A stretch of 64,000 nt of DNA, taken from contig JAFIEW010000008.1 of the NCBI GenBank assembly GCA_020832375.1, forward strand, positions 1 to 64,000, read 5' to 3'. Below are positions 1-8,811 of this stretch, one piece after another (positions within the stretch are counted from its first letter, which is position 1; every line of letters starts with the position of its first letter). Both the position numbers and the translations under genes were made by a program. Under the pieces are notes generated by a model. That model made no database searches. It saw only the letters and a list, made by a program, of their open reading frames with translations, and was not told the origin of the DNA. This DNA comes from Cyclobacteriaceae bacterium (GTDB lineage Bacteria > Bacteroidota > Bacteroidia > Cytophagales > Cyclobacteriaceae).

Positions 1-144
1 ATATTCATATTAATTATACCCATCATAAATAATGCCATACTTTCATACCCCAAAGAATCGAAGTTTTGATATGTAATAAACCTATCTTAAAACTGCATTC
101 TTTTAAAATGAAAACTTAAGCAAAAACACAATTTAAGGACGGTA

Positions 145-172
145 GTGAGCATTTTCGAGAGAAAATACTCAC
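145..172 (-). terminator. Hairpin downstream of kdsA
   Basis: Inverted repeat with 12-base arms (145-156 and 161-172), one mismatch and a GAGA loop, about 80 bases past the kdsA stop codon. No T-tract follows on the minus strand, so it could be a 3' end stabiliser rather than an intrinsic terminator. The rest of 1-249 is AT-rich and shows no gene. Confidence 0.3.
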
Positions 173-249
173 ATAAATAGAGTTTAAAATTACAGTAAAA
201 ATAAATAAACACAAATAAAAACTACTTTATTTATCAATTCTATGAATTT

Positions 250-1071
250 TTAAGCACTATGAATTTTTAAAATTTCCATCAAAAAGGCCTTCATTCCAGA
301 AAGTGGAATCATATTAGGCCCATCGCTCATAGCCACCTCAGGGTTAGGATGTGTCTCAATAAAATAACCATCTATACCTGTTGCCGCGGCTGCCTTAGCC
401 AAGTAAGGAGCAAACTCACGATTACCACCAGAAGACCCTCCTGCCGCTCCCGGCCGCTGTACTGAGTGGGTTACGTCAAAAAGCACAGGTGCATACTGTC
501 GCATAATAGGCAATGATCGCATATCAACTACCAAGTTGCCATAGCCGAAGGTAGTTCCTCTTTCGGTAAGCAAGGCAATCGGATTATCAGCCATAGCATT
601 AACCTTATTAACTGCATATTGCATATCTTCTGGCGCCATGAACTGTCCTTTTTTAATATTTACAATCTTACCCGTTTTTGCTGCAGCCAACAATAAATCG
701 GTCTGTCTGCATAAAAAGGCAGGTATTTGCAATATATCAGCCACTTCTGCGACCTCAGATGCCTGATAGCTTTCATGAATATCAGTTACTATCGGTAAGT
801 CAAAAGTACGTTTGATATGTTCCAATATCCGCATCCCTTCGTCCATACCCTTACCTCGAAAGCTATCTGCTGAAGTACGGTTGGCCTTATCAAAACTTGC
901 TTTAAATACATAATTAAAGCCCAATTCTCCCGCAATTTCTTTCATTTTACCAGCCACTTCTTCACAGAGCCCTTTGCCTTCGGCCGCACACGGACCAGAT
1001 AATAATAGCGGCTTGTCCCCTCCCACTGTCACTCCTTCTATGATTGAAATTACTTGCTGATGCTTTTCCAT
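250..1071 (-). CDS. kdsA: 3-deoxy-8-phosphooctulonate synthase (KDO-8-P synthase)
   Basis: Condenses phosphoenolpyruvate with D-arabinose 5-phosphate to KDO 8-phosphate, the first committed step towards the KDO sugar of the lipopolysaccharide core; cytoplasmic. The 273-residue product has the normal family length for this TIM-barrel enzyme. It carries the N-terminal GPCAAE motif, the KASFDKANRTS segment that belongs to the PEP-binding region, and the typical RGTTFGYGNLVVDMRS and HSVQRPG segments. The gene is the last of three minus-strand genes and follows kdsC, which acts on its product, after a 95-base gap that contains a hairpin. No truncation or missing key segment was seen. Confidence 0.97.
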   Translation of the reverse strand: MEKHQQVISIIEGVTVGGDKPLLLSGPCAAEGKGLCEEVAGKMKEIAGELGFNYVFKASFDKANRTSADSFRGKGMDEGMRILEHIKRTFDLPIVTDIHESYQASEVAEVADILQIPAFLCRQTDLLLAAAKTGKIVNIKKGQFMAPEDMQYAVNKVNAMADNPIALLTERGTTFGYGNLVVDMRSLPIMRQYAPVLFDVTHSVQRPGAAGGSSGGNREFAPYLAKAAAATGIDGYFIETHPNPEVAMSDGPNMIPLSGMKAFLMEILKIHSA

Positions 1072-1115
1072 TAGTCTATTATGATCTTTTTTGAGTATTA
1101 AAATTTATTTACAAA

Positions 1116-1144
1116 AAATGGACACCTCAACTCAGTGTCCATTT
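1116..1144 (-). terminator. Terminator-like hairpin between kdsC and kdsA
   Basis: Ten-base perfect arms (1116-1125 and 1135-1144) with a 9-base loop. On the minus strand the second arm runs into a short T-tract, the layout of an intrinsic terminator. It lies after the kdsC stop and before the kdsA start, so it may lower read-through into kdsA, or kdsA may have its own promoter in the remaining ~45 bases. Confidence 0.5.
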
Positions 1145-1166
1145 GTAATTTTATCCTTGAAGTATA

Positions 1167-1676
1167 TTAATTTTCTTTTTCGTGGGATGAGAATGCTAGT
1201 AAGTAATCTGCCACTTCTCGCAGAACCCCCCTACCACCACCATACTTGCTTATATAATGAACCGATGATTTTACAGCATCCACAGCGTCATTTGGACAAA
1301 CTGCTATGCCTACCTCGGACATAATGGCTAAATCTGGAATATCATCCCCCAAATACAAAACCTCATCTAAGTCACAACCAAAACGAATCAATTCCTTTTC
1401 CAGTTTCGGAAGCTTTTCTTTTACACCTTGATGCAAGAAGTGAAAACCTAATTCATCTAAGCGTTTTTCTACGATCTTAGAACTTCTGCCAGTGATAGCT
1501 CCCAAAATAATTCCAGATTTCCGCAAGGCAACGGCACCATAACCATCTTTTACATTGAATTGCTTCAGTTCATTCCCGTCCTCTCCATAATAAATAGATC
1601 CGTCTGAAAGCACTCCGTCAATGTCGGTAACGAGCATTTTAATTTTCTTGAGTTTCTCGATCAATACGTCATCCAT
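1167..1676 (-). CDS. kdsC: KDO-8-phosphate phosphatase (HAD family, KdsC)
   Basis: Removes phosphate from KDO 8-phosphate to release KDO. The 169-residue protein is a compact HAD hydrolase of the tetrameric, capless KdsC type. The nucleophile motif TDIDGVLSDG places the catalytic aspartates at residues 18 and 20; a Thr in GAITGRSS, a lysine in the middle and the LGDDIPDL metal-binding motif complete the HAD core. It starts two bases after the stop of the upstream GNAT-nitrilase gene, so the two are translationally close, and it precedes kdsA. The last residues (SSHEKEN) are encoded by a copy of a short motif that recurs in intergenic DNA of this window, so the C-terminus may be a recent extension. 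Confidence 0.93.
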   Translation of the reverse strand: MDDVLIEKLKKIKMLVTDIDGVLSDGSIYYGEDGNELKQFNVKDGYGAVALRKSGIILGAITGRSSKIVEKRLDELGFHFLHQGVKEKLPKLEKELIRFGCDLDEVLYLGDDIPDLAIMSEVGIAVCPNDAVDAVKSSVHYISKYGGGRGVLREVADYLLAFSSHEKEN

Positions 1677-1678
1677 GA

Positions 1679-3214
1679 TTACTTATTTTTTAGGACTACC
1701 TTATATAGATCGTGTCTACGCTGGGCCAAGTTACGCACACTACCCTGAGTTTTGAGCTTCTTCAAAAGATCTAGATCCAAATCCACTATAAGAGTGGTTT
1801 CAGTATTTGGGGTAGCCTCTGCCACAATCGCATCATGAGGAAAGGAGAAGTCAGAAGGAGAAAATACCGCAGTTTGGCTATATTGAATATCCATATTTTC
1901 CACTCTCGGCAGGTTACCCACTGATCCGGTAATGGCCACATAACATTCATTTTCAATTGCACGAGCTTGTGCGCATCTTCTCACTCTTAAATAAGCATTT
2001 TTGGTATCCGTCCAGAAAGGAACAAATAAGATATCCATATCTTGGTCTGCAAGGATTCTCCCCAATTCTGGAAACTCTACATCGTAGCAAATCAGAATTC
2101 CAATTTTACCAGCATCGGTTTCAAAAACTTTTAGACTGTCGCCACCCTGAAGCCCCCAATAACTGGATTCATCAGGAGTAATATGCAATTTCAGCTGTTG
2201 GTCCCAAGTACCGTCACGACGGCAAATGTAAGAAACATTATGTAGCTTATGGTTATCGTAAACCGGCATTGAGCCAGTGATGATATTGATATTGTAAGAC
2301 ACCGCCATATTGAGCATTTCCTCACGGATCTCCTCAGTATAATCTGAAAGAAGTCGTACCGCATCGGAAGCTTCAACATCATTAAACATTGACATCAAGG
2401 GGGCGTTGAAAAACTCTGGGAAGAGCACAAAATCCGCTTTATATCCAGCTACTGTATCTACAAAAAACTCTACCTGATGCAGCATATCCTCAATTGAGCT
2501 CACCCTACGCATTTGCCATTGCACCAATCCAATTCTTGCCTCAGACTTTCTACCACCTATTAGCACCTCCTTCTCCTCATAGTAGATGTTGATCCACTCT
2601 AGCAGTGTCGCATAGCTTTTACTATCGGTATCATCTGGTAAGTATTTGGTAATTACCTTTCGTACGTGGAAGTCATTGGCCAACTGAAAACTCAATACGG
2701 GATCATAAATCTCTTTATTCTTGACCTCATCTATATATTTACGAGGGCTAATTTTATCAGCATATTCTTTATAACCAGGAATTCTTCCTCCAGCAATAAT
2801 TGCGCGCAGCTCGAGATTTTCACATAGCTCTTTTCTTGCATCATAAAGTCTGCGACCTATTCTCATCCCTCGATACTCAGGATGAACAAATACATCGGTA
2901 CCATAAAGCGTATCCCCTTCCGGATCGTGGGTATCAAATTTACCATATCCGGTAATCTGGTCATAAGTGTGCTTATCGCCAAATTTTTTATAATCCACAA
3001 TCAAACAGAGCGCCGCAGCTACTACCTTTCCATTATCTTCGATACATATTTGACCCTCAGGAAAAACGTCTAACTGATTTTCAAACTCGGCTTCTGTCCA
3101 AGCACCGCCTGCCTTGGCATATACCGAAGACATAATTTCCTTTATGTCGGGATAGTCGGATATTTCAAGCGTTCTTAACTTAAGACGGTGTTCTAATTCA
3201 TGGATATTTGACAT
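1679..3214 (-). CDS. GNAT acetyltransferase-nitrilase fusion (carbon-nitrogen hydrolase)
   Basis: Two-domain enzyme of 511 residues. Residues ~13-200 form a GNAT fold with the acetyl-CoA-binding signature VHPEYRGMRIGRRL at ~110-123. Residues ~225-490 form a nitrilase-superfamily domain with the complete Glu-Lys-Cys triad: E267 in FPEFF, K342 in LKLHITP and C376 in LICYDVEFPE. The nitrilase domain should hydrolyse a carbon-nitrogen (amide or nitrile) bond; the substrate cannot be read from the sequence. This fusion is a known family in Bacteria. It is the first gene of a minus-strand group with kdsC two bases downstream, which suggests co-transcription but does not prove a role in KDO synthesis. 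Confidence 0.9.
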   Translation of the reverse strand: MSNIHELEHRLKLRTLEISDYPDIKEIMSSVYAKAGGAWTEAEFENQLDVFPEGQICIEDNGKVVAAALCLIVDYKKFGDKHTYDQITGYGKFDTHDPEGDTLYGTDVFVHPEYRGMRIGRRLYDARKELCENLELRAIIAGGRIPGYKEYADKISPRKYIDEVKNKEIYDPVLSFQLANDFHVRKVITKYLPDDTDSKSYATLLEWINIYYEEKEVLIGGRKSEARIGLVQWQMRRVSSIEDMLHQVEFFVDTVAGYKADFVLFPEFFNAPLMSMFNDVEASDAVRLLSDYTEEIREEMLNMAVSYNINIITGSMPVYDNHKLHNVSYICRRDGTWDQQLKLHITPDESSYWGLQGGDSLKVFETDAGKIGILICYDVEFPELGRILADQDMDILFVPFWTDTKNAYLRVRRCAQARAIENECYVAITGSVGNLPRVENMDIQYSQTAVFSPSDFSFPHDAIVAEATPNTETTLIVDLDLDLLKKLKTQGSVRNLAQRRHDLYKVVLKNK

Positions 3215-3791
3215 ACTTATATTTTGTTTTTAAAATTCAAAATTAGACTTTTTTGATCAAAATTTCATTCCGTAATGCGGACTTTACTTAAAATAAAAAA
3301 AGTAAGTGAGATGGTACCAAATGATTCAAAAGGCGTGAATATAAAAGTTGGCTATCTACGAAAACGAGTATGATATTTTTTTTGTTTTACGAGGGATGAG
3401 GAACTAATAAATCCTTAAGTGCAAAAATTACCGATCAGCTTACCTGATACAAGGCTAGATTTAAAGTCTCGAATAACTATTTATGCTTTAGCAATGATGA
3501 TCTCAAACATAATAGTACTCATAAGTTCTTAGGATTTTATAGCATAAAAGTCACGATCAAGAATTAGCGCCAATACTATCAATAAGCATGCATATATTGT
3601 CATCCCACGCAAAATAAAAATATAGAATGATAAAAAATCAGGGTCTTAATAGTGAAAATTCGAACATTTTTTTAGAATTTAGAACAGTTTTTCATGGTTG
3701 TTTAATTTCACATCTCCCATGAGTAAACAATATGCAGTCTTAATTGATCATAATTGACCATTAATAATAAGAGAAAGGCAAATTTCAACTT
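3215..3791. other. Intergenic region between divergent genes
   Basis: 577 bases of AT-rich DNA between the GNAT-nitrilase gene and the acylase gene, which must hold both promoters. No open reading frame of note. It contains two copies of the short T-rich plus CGTGGGATGA-like motif: 3390-3399 on the plus strand (variant CGAGGGATGA) and 3600-3609 on the minus strand (exact). A weak purine-rich stretch (AGAGAAAGG) lies shortly before the acylase start. Confidence 0.6.
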
Positions 3792-6212
3792 ATGCGGATT
3801 TTTAAATTTTTATTGTTTAGTACACTAGCTTTAGCATTCGTTTTAGCACTCAACTTTCCCATTCAAGACTACCCGGCATTGGGCAAATTGTTAAGTCCTA
3901 CTCATGGGTTTTGGCAAAATGGCGAAACAGAAACGGATTTAGAAAGTGAAAGAATCATAGTCACTGCCATAAAAGACGAAATAGAGATCTATTTTGACGA
4001 GCATTTAATACCTCATATTTTCGCTGACAATGAGGCGGATATGTATTTTGCTCAAGGCTATGTTTTGGGTAAATACAGGTTGTGGCAAATGGATTTTATC
4101 ACGCGAGCTGCCTCAGGCCGATTATCAGAAATTGTAGGACCAGCCACCCTAGACATGGACCGCAACACCAGGAGGCAAGGTATGATGATCGGTGCAGAAG
4201 CGAGTTTAAAAGAGATGATGCGCGACCCCTACACTGAGGAAATGGTCAATGCCTATACTGAAGGTGTCAATGCTTATATATCTTCCCTTACTTTTAAAGA
4301 TTATCCTATTGAGTTTAAGCTTTTAGGCTACGAGCCTGAACCTTGGACACCACTAAAGTCCGCTCTTTTACTTAAGTATATGGCAGACAATTTGACGGGT
4401 ACTGACAAAGATTTCGAAAACACGAATCTTGTGCAGGCTTTAGGTCAAGAGGTATTTGACTTATTATATCCTGATTTTTACCCAAAGGAATATAGCGAGC
4501 CTGTTATATCAAAAACCAAAAAATGGGATTTCTCACCTGTAAAGGTGACCAAACCAGACGTTATCTTCCCATCAATAAAAAAAGATAGTATTATCGCTCA
4601 GTCTAACCCAGATAATGGTAGTAACAACTGGGCACTGAGTCCATTGAAAACAAAAGATGGTCACCCTATTCTTGCTAATGACCCTCACTTAGGTTTAAAT
4701 TTCCCTTCGATTTGGTTCATGATTCACTTAAACTCACCGGGACAACAAAGTATGGGTGTAACCCTACCAGGTGCATTGGGTGTGATCAGTGGCTTTAATG
4801 AGTCTATCGCTTGGGGTGTCACCAACGCTACAAGAGACGTAAGAGATTGGTATAAGATAGAGTTCAAAGACGAATCACGTTCAGAATATGCCTTTGATGA
4901 TAAATGGCTAAAAACTCAAAAATACATTGAGGAGATCAAAATTAAAGGAGAAGAATCCTTCTTCGACACTCTCATAACTACTCACTACGGCCCAGTAGTT
5001 TACGATAAGAACTATAAATCTGAGAGCGAAAAGGCAAACTATGCCTTACGGTGGACGGCTCACGATCCGTCAAATGAGCAAAAAACTTTCCTTATGCTCA
5101 ATAAAGCCAAAGATTATGATGACTATGTTGAGGCATTGAGCTTTTATCAATGTCCTGCACAAAATTTTGTTTTTGCCTCGAAGTCTGGAGATATAGCACT
5201 TACTGTCAACGGAAGATATCCTATAAAATGGGAAAATCAAGGTAAATACGTGATGGACGGAAGTCAATCAGCCTTCGAATGGAGCAACTTTATACCTTAC
5301 GAGCACTTACCAAGAGAAAAGAATCCTCCAAGAGGATATGTGAGCAGTGCCAATCAGCATCCTCACAATGCAGAATATCCTTATTACTTTTATGACCCTT
5401 TTACTAGTGATTACAGAAATAGAAGACTTAATGCACTACTAGAAGAAAAAGAAAGGCTTACCGTCGAAGATAATAAGCGCATACAGACTGACAACTATAA
5501 TTTGATGGCCCAAGAATATGTGCAGCTTTTGTTAGATAGCGCCACAATAGCTAATCAAAAAGGGGAAGCTAAAAATATCGCGGTAGCGCTTTCTAATTGG
5601 AATTATTTTAATGAGGTAGGAAGTAAAGAAGCGAGTTATTTCGAAGTATTTCAACATTTCCTACTCGGTAACTTATGGAAAGGACTTGGAGAAAAGGTAG
5701 ATGCCGCTTACTATCGACCAGCAAAACTACAAAGCTATCTACTTTTGAAAGAAGACAGTACCTTAGGCTTTGCTCCTAATACAAGTTTCCGAAATAGAGA
5801 TGCACTAGTGAAAGAATCTCTAGCTCAAACCGCTGACAGCATAAATAATTGGATTGCTAAATATGAAATGGAGCCAAAATGGGCTGATTTTAAAAATACC
5901 TCTATCACGCACTTAGCTAGAATCGCTCCTTTCGGAATGGAAGGGGTGAATGTAGGAGGTAATAAGGATATTCTTAACGCCACGAGCAGTTCTCACGGTG
6001 CTTCTTGGAGAATGGTAGTTGAAATGAGAAATAAACCTGAAGCATATGGAATTTATCCAGGAGGACAGTCGGGTAATCCAGGAAGTACATTTTACGATAA
6101 CCTCACAGAAAAATGGGCTCGTGGGGAATATTTAAGCTTAAATTTCTCTAGTTCACCTAGCGATTATCGTCTAAATTTCTTAAAAAGAATCGAGTTTAAA
6201 CCAGAAAATTGA
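3792..6212 (+). CDS. Penicillin-acylase family Ntn hydrolase (S45 peptidase family)
   Basis: Predicted exported amidohydrolase that matures by self-cleavage. The 806-residue precursor starts with a hydrophobic N-terminal segment (residues 4-22) that can act as a signal peptide or anchor. An alpha-chain region contains the family motif YFAQGYVLGKYRLWQMD (~85-101). The autoprocessing site is G276-S277 followed by NNWALS, making Ser277 the new N-terminal nucleophile of the beta chain. Downstream motifs such as DPHLGLNFPSIW and the GVISGFNESIAWGVTN block (oxyanion region) fit the family. Members cleave acyl groups from beta-lactams, acyl-homoserine lactones or other N-acyl compounds; the substrate here is unknown. 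A small membrane-protein gene follows after four bases. Confidence 0.92.
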   Translation: MRIFKFLLFSTLALAFVLALNFPIQDYPALGKLLSPTHGFWQNGETETDLESERIIVTAIKDEIEIYFDEHLIPHIFADNEADMYFAQGYVLGKYRLWQMDFITRAASGRLSEIVGPATLDMDRNTRRQGMMIGAEASLKEMMRDPYTEEMVNAYTEGVNAYISSLTFKDYPIEFKLLGYEPEPWTPLKSALLLKYMADNLTGTDKDFENTNLVQALGQEVFDLLYPDFYPKEYSEPVISKTKKWDFSPVKVTKPDVIFPSIKKDSIIAQSNPDNGSNNWALSPLKTKDGHPILANDPHLGLNFPSIWFMIHLNSPGQQSMGVTLPGALGVISGFNESIAWGVTNATRDVRDWYKIEFKDESRSEYAFDDKWLKTQKYIEEIKIKGEESFFDTLITTHYGPVVYDKNYKSESEKANYALRWTAHDPSNEQKTFLMLNKAKDYDDYVEALSFYQCPAQNFVFASKSGDIALTVNGRYPIKWENQGKYVMDGSQSAFEWSNFIPYEHLPREKNPPRGYVSSANQHPHNAEYPYYFYDPFTSDYRNRRLNALLEEKERLTVEDNKRIQTDNYNLMAQEYVQLLLDSATIANQKGEAKNIAVALSNWNYFNEVGSKEASYFEVFQHFLLGNLWKGLGEKVDAAYYRPAKLQSYLLLKEDSTLGFAPNTSFRNRDALVKESLAQTADSINNWIAKYEMEPKWADFKNTSITHLARIAPFGMEGVNVGGNKDILNATSSSHGASWRMVVEMRNKPEAYGIYPGGQSGNPGSTFYDNLTEKWARGEYLSLNFSSSPSDYRLNFLKRIEFKPEN

Positions 6213-6216
6213 TCAT

Positions 6217-6600
6217 ATGTATTTTTTAATCAAAACTATTCTTATTGCTTTTATTACTTGGATTGCTGGCCCCACCCTCCCGTGGTATGGTGCTGTAATT
6301 GTGCCTATGGCTTTTTTTATCATTTTTCCTTCAAAAGGTATAAACGCCTTTTTATCTGGCTTTTTAGGGGTCGGTCTACTATGGCTTGCACTTTCTTTTC
6401 AACTCAATGAGGCAAACGGCAGCTTACTTGCTGATAAAATGGCTTTATTATTCGGATTCAATTCGGGAAACTGGCTAATACTCATTACTTGGGGCTTAGG
6501 AGGCATTGCTGGAGGAATTGGCGCGTTGGCGGGATACTCCGCTAGACAACTGGTATTCCCCAACAAGAAAAAAGAACGAGGCGGTTACTATTCAGCCTAA
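6217..6600 (+). CDS. Small polytopic membrane protein
   Basis: A 127-residue very hydrophobic protein with about four membrane segments (roughly 3-20, 25-42, 45-62 and 85-108) and a basic C-terminal tail (NKKKERGG). It has glycine-rich helices near the C-terminus. It starts four bases after the acylase stop and is probably co-transcribed with it. I do not recognise the family; nothing in the sequence indicates catalysis. Confidence 0.75.
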   Translation: MYFLIKTILIAFITWIAGPTLPWYGAVIVPMAFFIIFPSKGINAFLSGFLGVGLLWLALSFQLNEANGSLLADKMALLFGFNSGNWLILITWGLGGIAGGIGALAGYSARQLVFPNKKKERGGYYSA

Positions 6601-6608
6601 TAGCATAA

Positions 6609-6820
6609 AATCTATATGCTTAATCGCTTGTGTGTACCTTAAATTTCTAAAGAGGTATTATTGTTTTAAAGCGCTGAAGACGCGATATAACAAAGTACAG
6701 GGTGAAGCAATGTTAGAAAAAGAAAGCATGCATTTAGCCCTGAATGTGCTTCATAACGAAACAATTTGTTTCTTATCAAAGCGTATATCTACTTTTATGT
6801 GATTATACGGATAAGCATAA
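6609..6820 (+). repeat. MITE-like dispersed repeat, copy A
   Basis: About 210 bases that align along their full length with 48973-49190. Both ends carry an inverted ATGCTTATCCGC-like sequence: TATGCTTAATCGC near 6615 and, reversed, ATACGGATAAGCAT near 6806. Shared internal blocks include TTTAAAGCGCTGAAG at ~6664 and GCGTATATCTA at ~6781. A small hairpin (GAAAC...GTTTC, ~6759-6773) sits where copy B has a different but also paired sequence. A short reading frame through this copy is not a gene. The flank 6821-7081 before the YtxH gene is AT-rich and otherwise featureless. Confidence 0.7.
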
Positions 6821-7081
6821 AAAACTAAATCCCATTGAAGTTCGATCTACTTATTAGCCTTATTATGAATTAAATGGTGATTATCAATAAAACATTGAAT
6901 TAATATAAATCATCAAATTTAATGATGGCTTATTTTAAAATATTTTATTACATATCTACTGCATGAGGCTAGTCACTAATGAAACCTTTCACATTCTTCA
7001 TGAAGTAAACCCTTTGTAACCTGATTATTGTTTTTCTCGTGAAATAAATTGAAAAACAACTTTTAACCATAAAACTTAGTT

Positions 7082-7330
7082 ATGAACAGCACAGAAAAAA
7101 CTTTATTTGCATTTTTAGCAGGAGCTGCCGCCGGAGCAGTGGCAGGTTTACTATTAGCACCTGATAGTGGAACTAAGACGCGTAAAAAATTAAAAAGATC
7201 TGCAAATGATCTTATGGAAGATTTAGAAGACACATGGGAGGATAGCAAAAAAACAATTGAAGATTTAACCGACGAAGCCACAAAGGAAATAGACAAGTAT
7301 AGCAAAAAGATAAAAAATAGCATCAATTAA
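7082..7330 (+). CDS. YtxH domain protein
   Basis: An 82-residue protein of the YtxH (gas-vesicle-like, DUF) family. An N-terminal glycine/alanine-rich membrane segment (FLAGAAAGAVAGLLLAPDSG, ~10-29) contains the family hallmark LLAPDSGTKTRKKL, where the basic patch follows the helix. The rest is a charged amphipathic coiled-coil-like tail. Members are small stress-associated membrane proteins without known catalytic activity. It is a single gene: 481 bases separate it from the upstream gene and an intrinsic terminator follows 24 bases after its stop. Confidence 0.9.
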   Translation: MNSTEKTLFAFLAGAAAGAVAGLLLAPDSGTKTRKKLKRSANDLMEDLEDTWEDSKKTIEDLTDEATKEIDKYSKKIKNSIN

Positions 7331-7353
7331 TTTCTGTATTAGTGTAACTAAAC

Positions 7354-7389
7354 AAAAAAACCAGTCTAATGTATTAGTACTGGTTTTTT
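7354..7389. terminator. Bidirectional intrinsic terminator
   Basis: Long inverted repeat: AAAAAACCAGT followed by CTAAT, a short loop, ATTAG and ACTGGTTTTTT. The stem is flanked by A and T runs so it can work in both directions, ending the YtxH gene on the plus strand and the convergent outer-membrane protein gene on the minus strand. Confidence 0.9.
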
Positions 7390-7512
7390 AATTGACTATC
7401 CTTTAGATTTCATAGTTAAGTGATGTAAACCATTTATGCAATAAAATAAAGCTCATCACAGCGAAATTCGATTGAATTACAATCTAGACATCAACTATTT
7501 CTACCGATATAA

Positions 7513-8403
7513 TTAATGCATGGCTCTGAATCCTGGTTCATAAATGATTCTTGCAAAGGTACTTATTCCTCTTTGCTGCCTGTTAGTTGGAATACCGCTT
7601 ACAATACCGAGCATTAGGTTGTGCGCAAGAGCTACCCGCATCTGCGGCCTTAGTGTTGTATTCCACCCGTGATGCATATTCAACTGGTTAACCTCTAACC
7701 CTATAAAGTTACGTGTACCTGATATCATATAGTGAAAATTGCTATTGATCTCAAAGCCTCTTTCCCATGGGTGGTCACCAAACTCCTTAATGAATCTAGG
7801 GCCTGTGTAAATCAGAGTATGATAATTAGATCCCCAACGTTTGGCTGCAATAAAAAAGGGGTTATACAAATTGCCTCTGAAGGAATTTTCTAACGTACTA
7901 AACTGTAATCGATTCACTTCAAACTCATGAATATAACCCAAAGCCAAAGTGGTACTGTATTTTTCTGAGACCAAGAAAGACCATTGCATGGCCAACTTGA
8001 TGCTTTCTAAAGACGATCCATAAGTAGAGTAAGTAGTATCGCTAACCCCCGAACGAATGGGGCCATCAAAATGGAAAGGCAACTCTATTTCCAAGCCTAA
8101 CCTGTCTATAGGAGCCCACTCGTACTCAACTAAAGCCTCATAAACATCTCGTTCGGGCGCTGACTTCATTCCCATAGCGACATTCCATTCCTTTTCGCCC
8201 TTTCGTGCTCCCAGGTCACGAATCAAGTCAATGTAAAGAGGCTCGGCATGTAGCACTTTAGGTTTATCACCCATCTGTTTTTCTACCTCCTCAATAAAGA
8301 GGCTGTCTCTGATAAGACGCTGCATTTGCAGACTGTCTAAATTCTCGACCTGCGCCAGCACCACCGACGGCAAGGAGATAATTAAAAAAAGAATTTTCTT
8401 CAT
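7513..8403 (-). CDS. Predicted outer-membrane beta-barrel protein
   Basis: A 296-residue protein with a Sec signal peptide (MKKILFLIISLPSVVLAQ) and a predicted mature start around residue 18. A charged N-terminal part (~20-55) is followed by a HAEPLYIDLIRDLGARKGE stretch and then by alternating hydrophobic/polar strands with many aromatic residues, typical of a beta barrel. The end (FARIIYEPGFRAMH) is not the usual terminal aromatic. The function is unknown; similar proteins are common in the Bacteroidota. It is monocistronic, flanked by the bidirectional terminator. Confidence 0.75.
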   Translation of the reverse strand: MKKILFLIISLPSVVLAQVENLDSLQMQRLIRDSLFIEEVEKQMGDKPKVLHAEPLYIDLIRDLGARKGEKEWNVAMGMKSAPERDVYEALVEYEWAPIDRLGLEIELPFHFDGPIRSGVSDTTYSTYGSSLESIKLAMQWSFLVSEKYSTTLALGYIHEFEVNRLQFSTLENSFRGNLYNPFFIAAKRWGSNYHTLIYTGPRFIKEFGDHPWERGFEINSNFHYMISGTRNFIGLEVNQLNMHHGWNTTLRPQMRVALAHNLMLGIVSGIPTNRQQRGISTFARIIYEPGFRAMH

Positions 8404-8811
8404 TTGATTTTAAATCAGCTAAAAAGTGAAATCTTTTGATAAAAATACAACGCTAAATTTCAAATCTTAACCAAGCCCAGATACATTAACTCGTGTAAAA
8501 AAGTCGCAATTCATATCTGATAAGTATCATAATTTTCTGGCTGCGAAAGTAAATGAATTTTTGATATATTGATGCTTTGCAAAAAAAATAAATTACAAGC
8601 TGCTACTAGTGAGTTAAATATGGTAAATTAAGAGTTTATTAAATATCCTCAAATATATCCCAAAAGGTTTGACTTGACGCAAAAAACACTGTCTACTCCT
8701 CGAATTGCAGCAATTTATTGAACTAGAAAATAAGATTAAATAAAGTGAACGGAGATTAAAGTCAAAAGAATAAGACAAGCTTTAATACCCCTTCATCTCA
8801 CGCTAATCAAA
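8404..8811. other. Intergenic region
   Basis: 408 AT-rich bases between two minus-strand genes, holding the promoter of the outer-membrane protein gene near 8404-8500. The only repeat noted is a variant of the short dispersed motif on the minus strand (8793-8802, CGTGAGATGA), just past the stop of the FAD oxidoreductase gene. No gene is seen. Confidence 0.55.

Noticed and set aside
6506-6802. 98-residue reading frame overlapping the small membrane protein gene
   Set aside because: It shares DNA with the end of a real gene and then runs through the MITE-like repeat; the matching stretch of copy B has no such frame.
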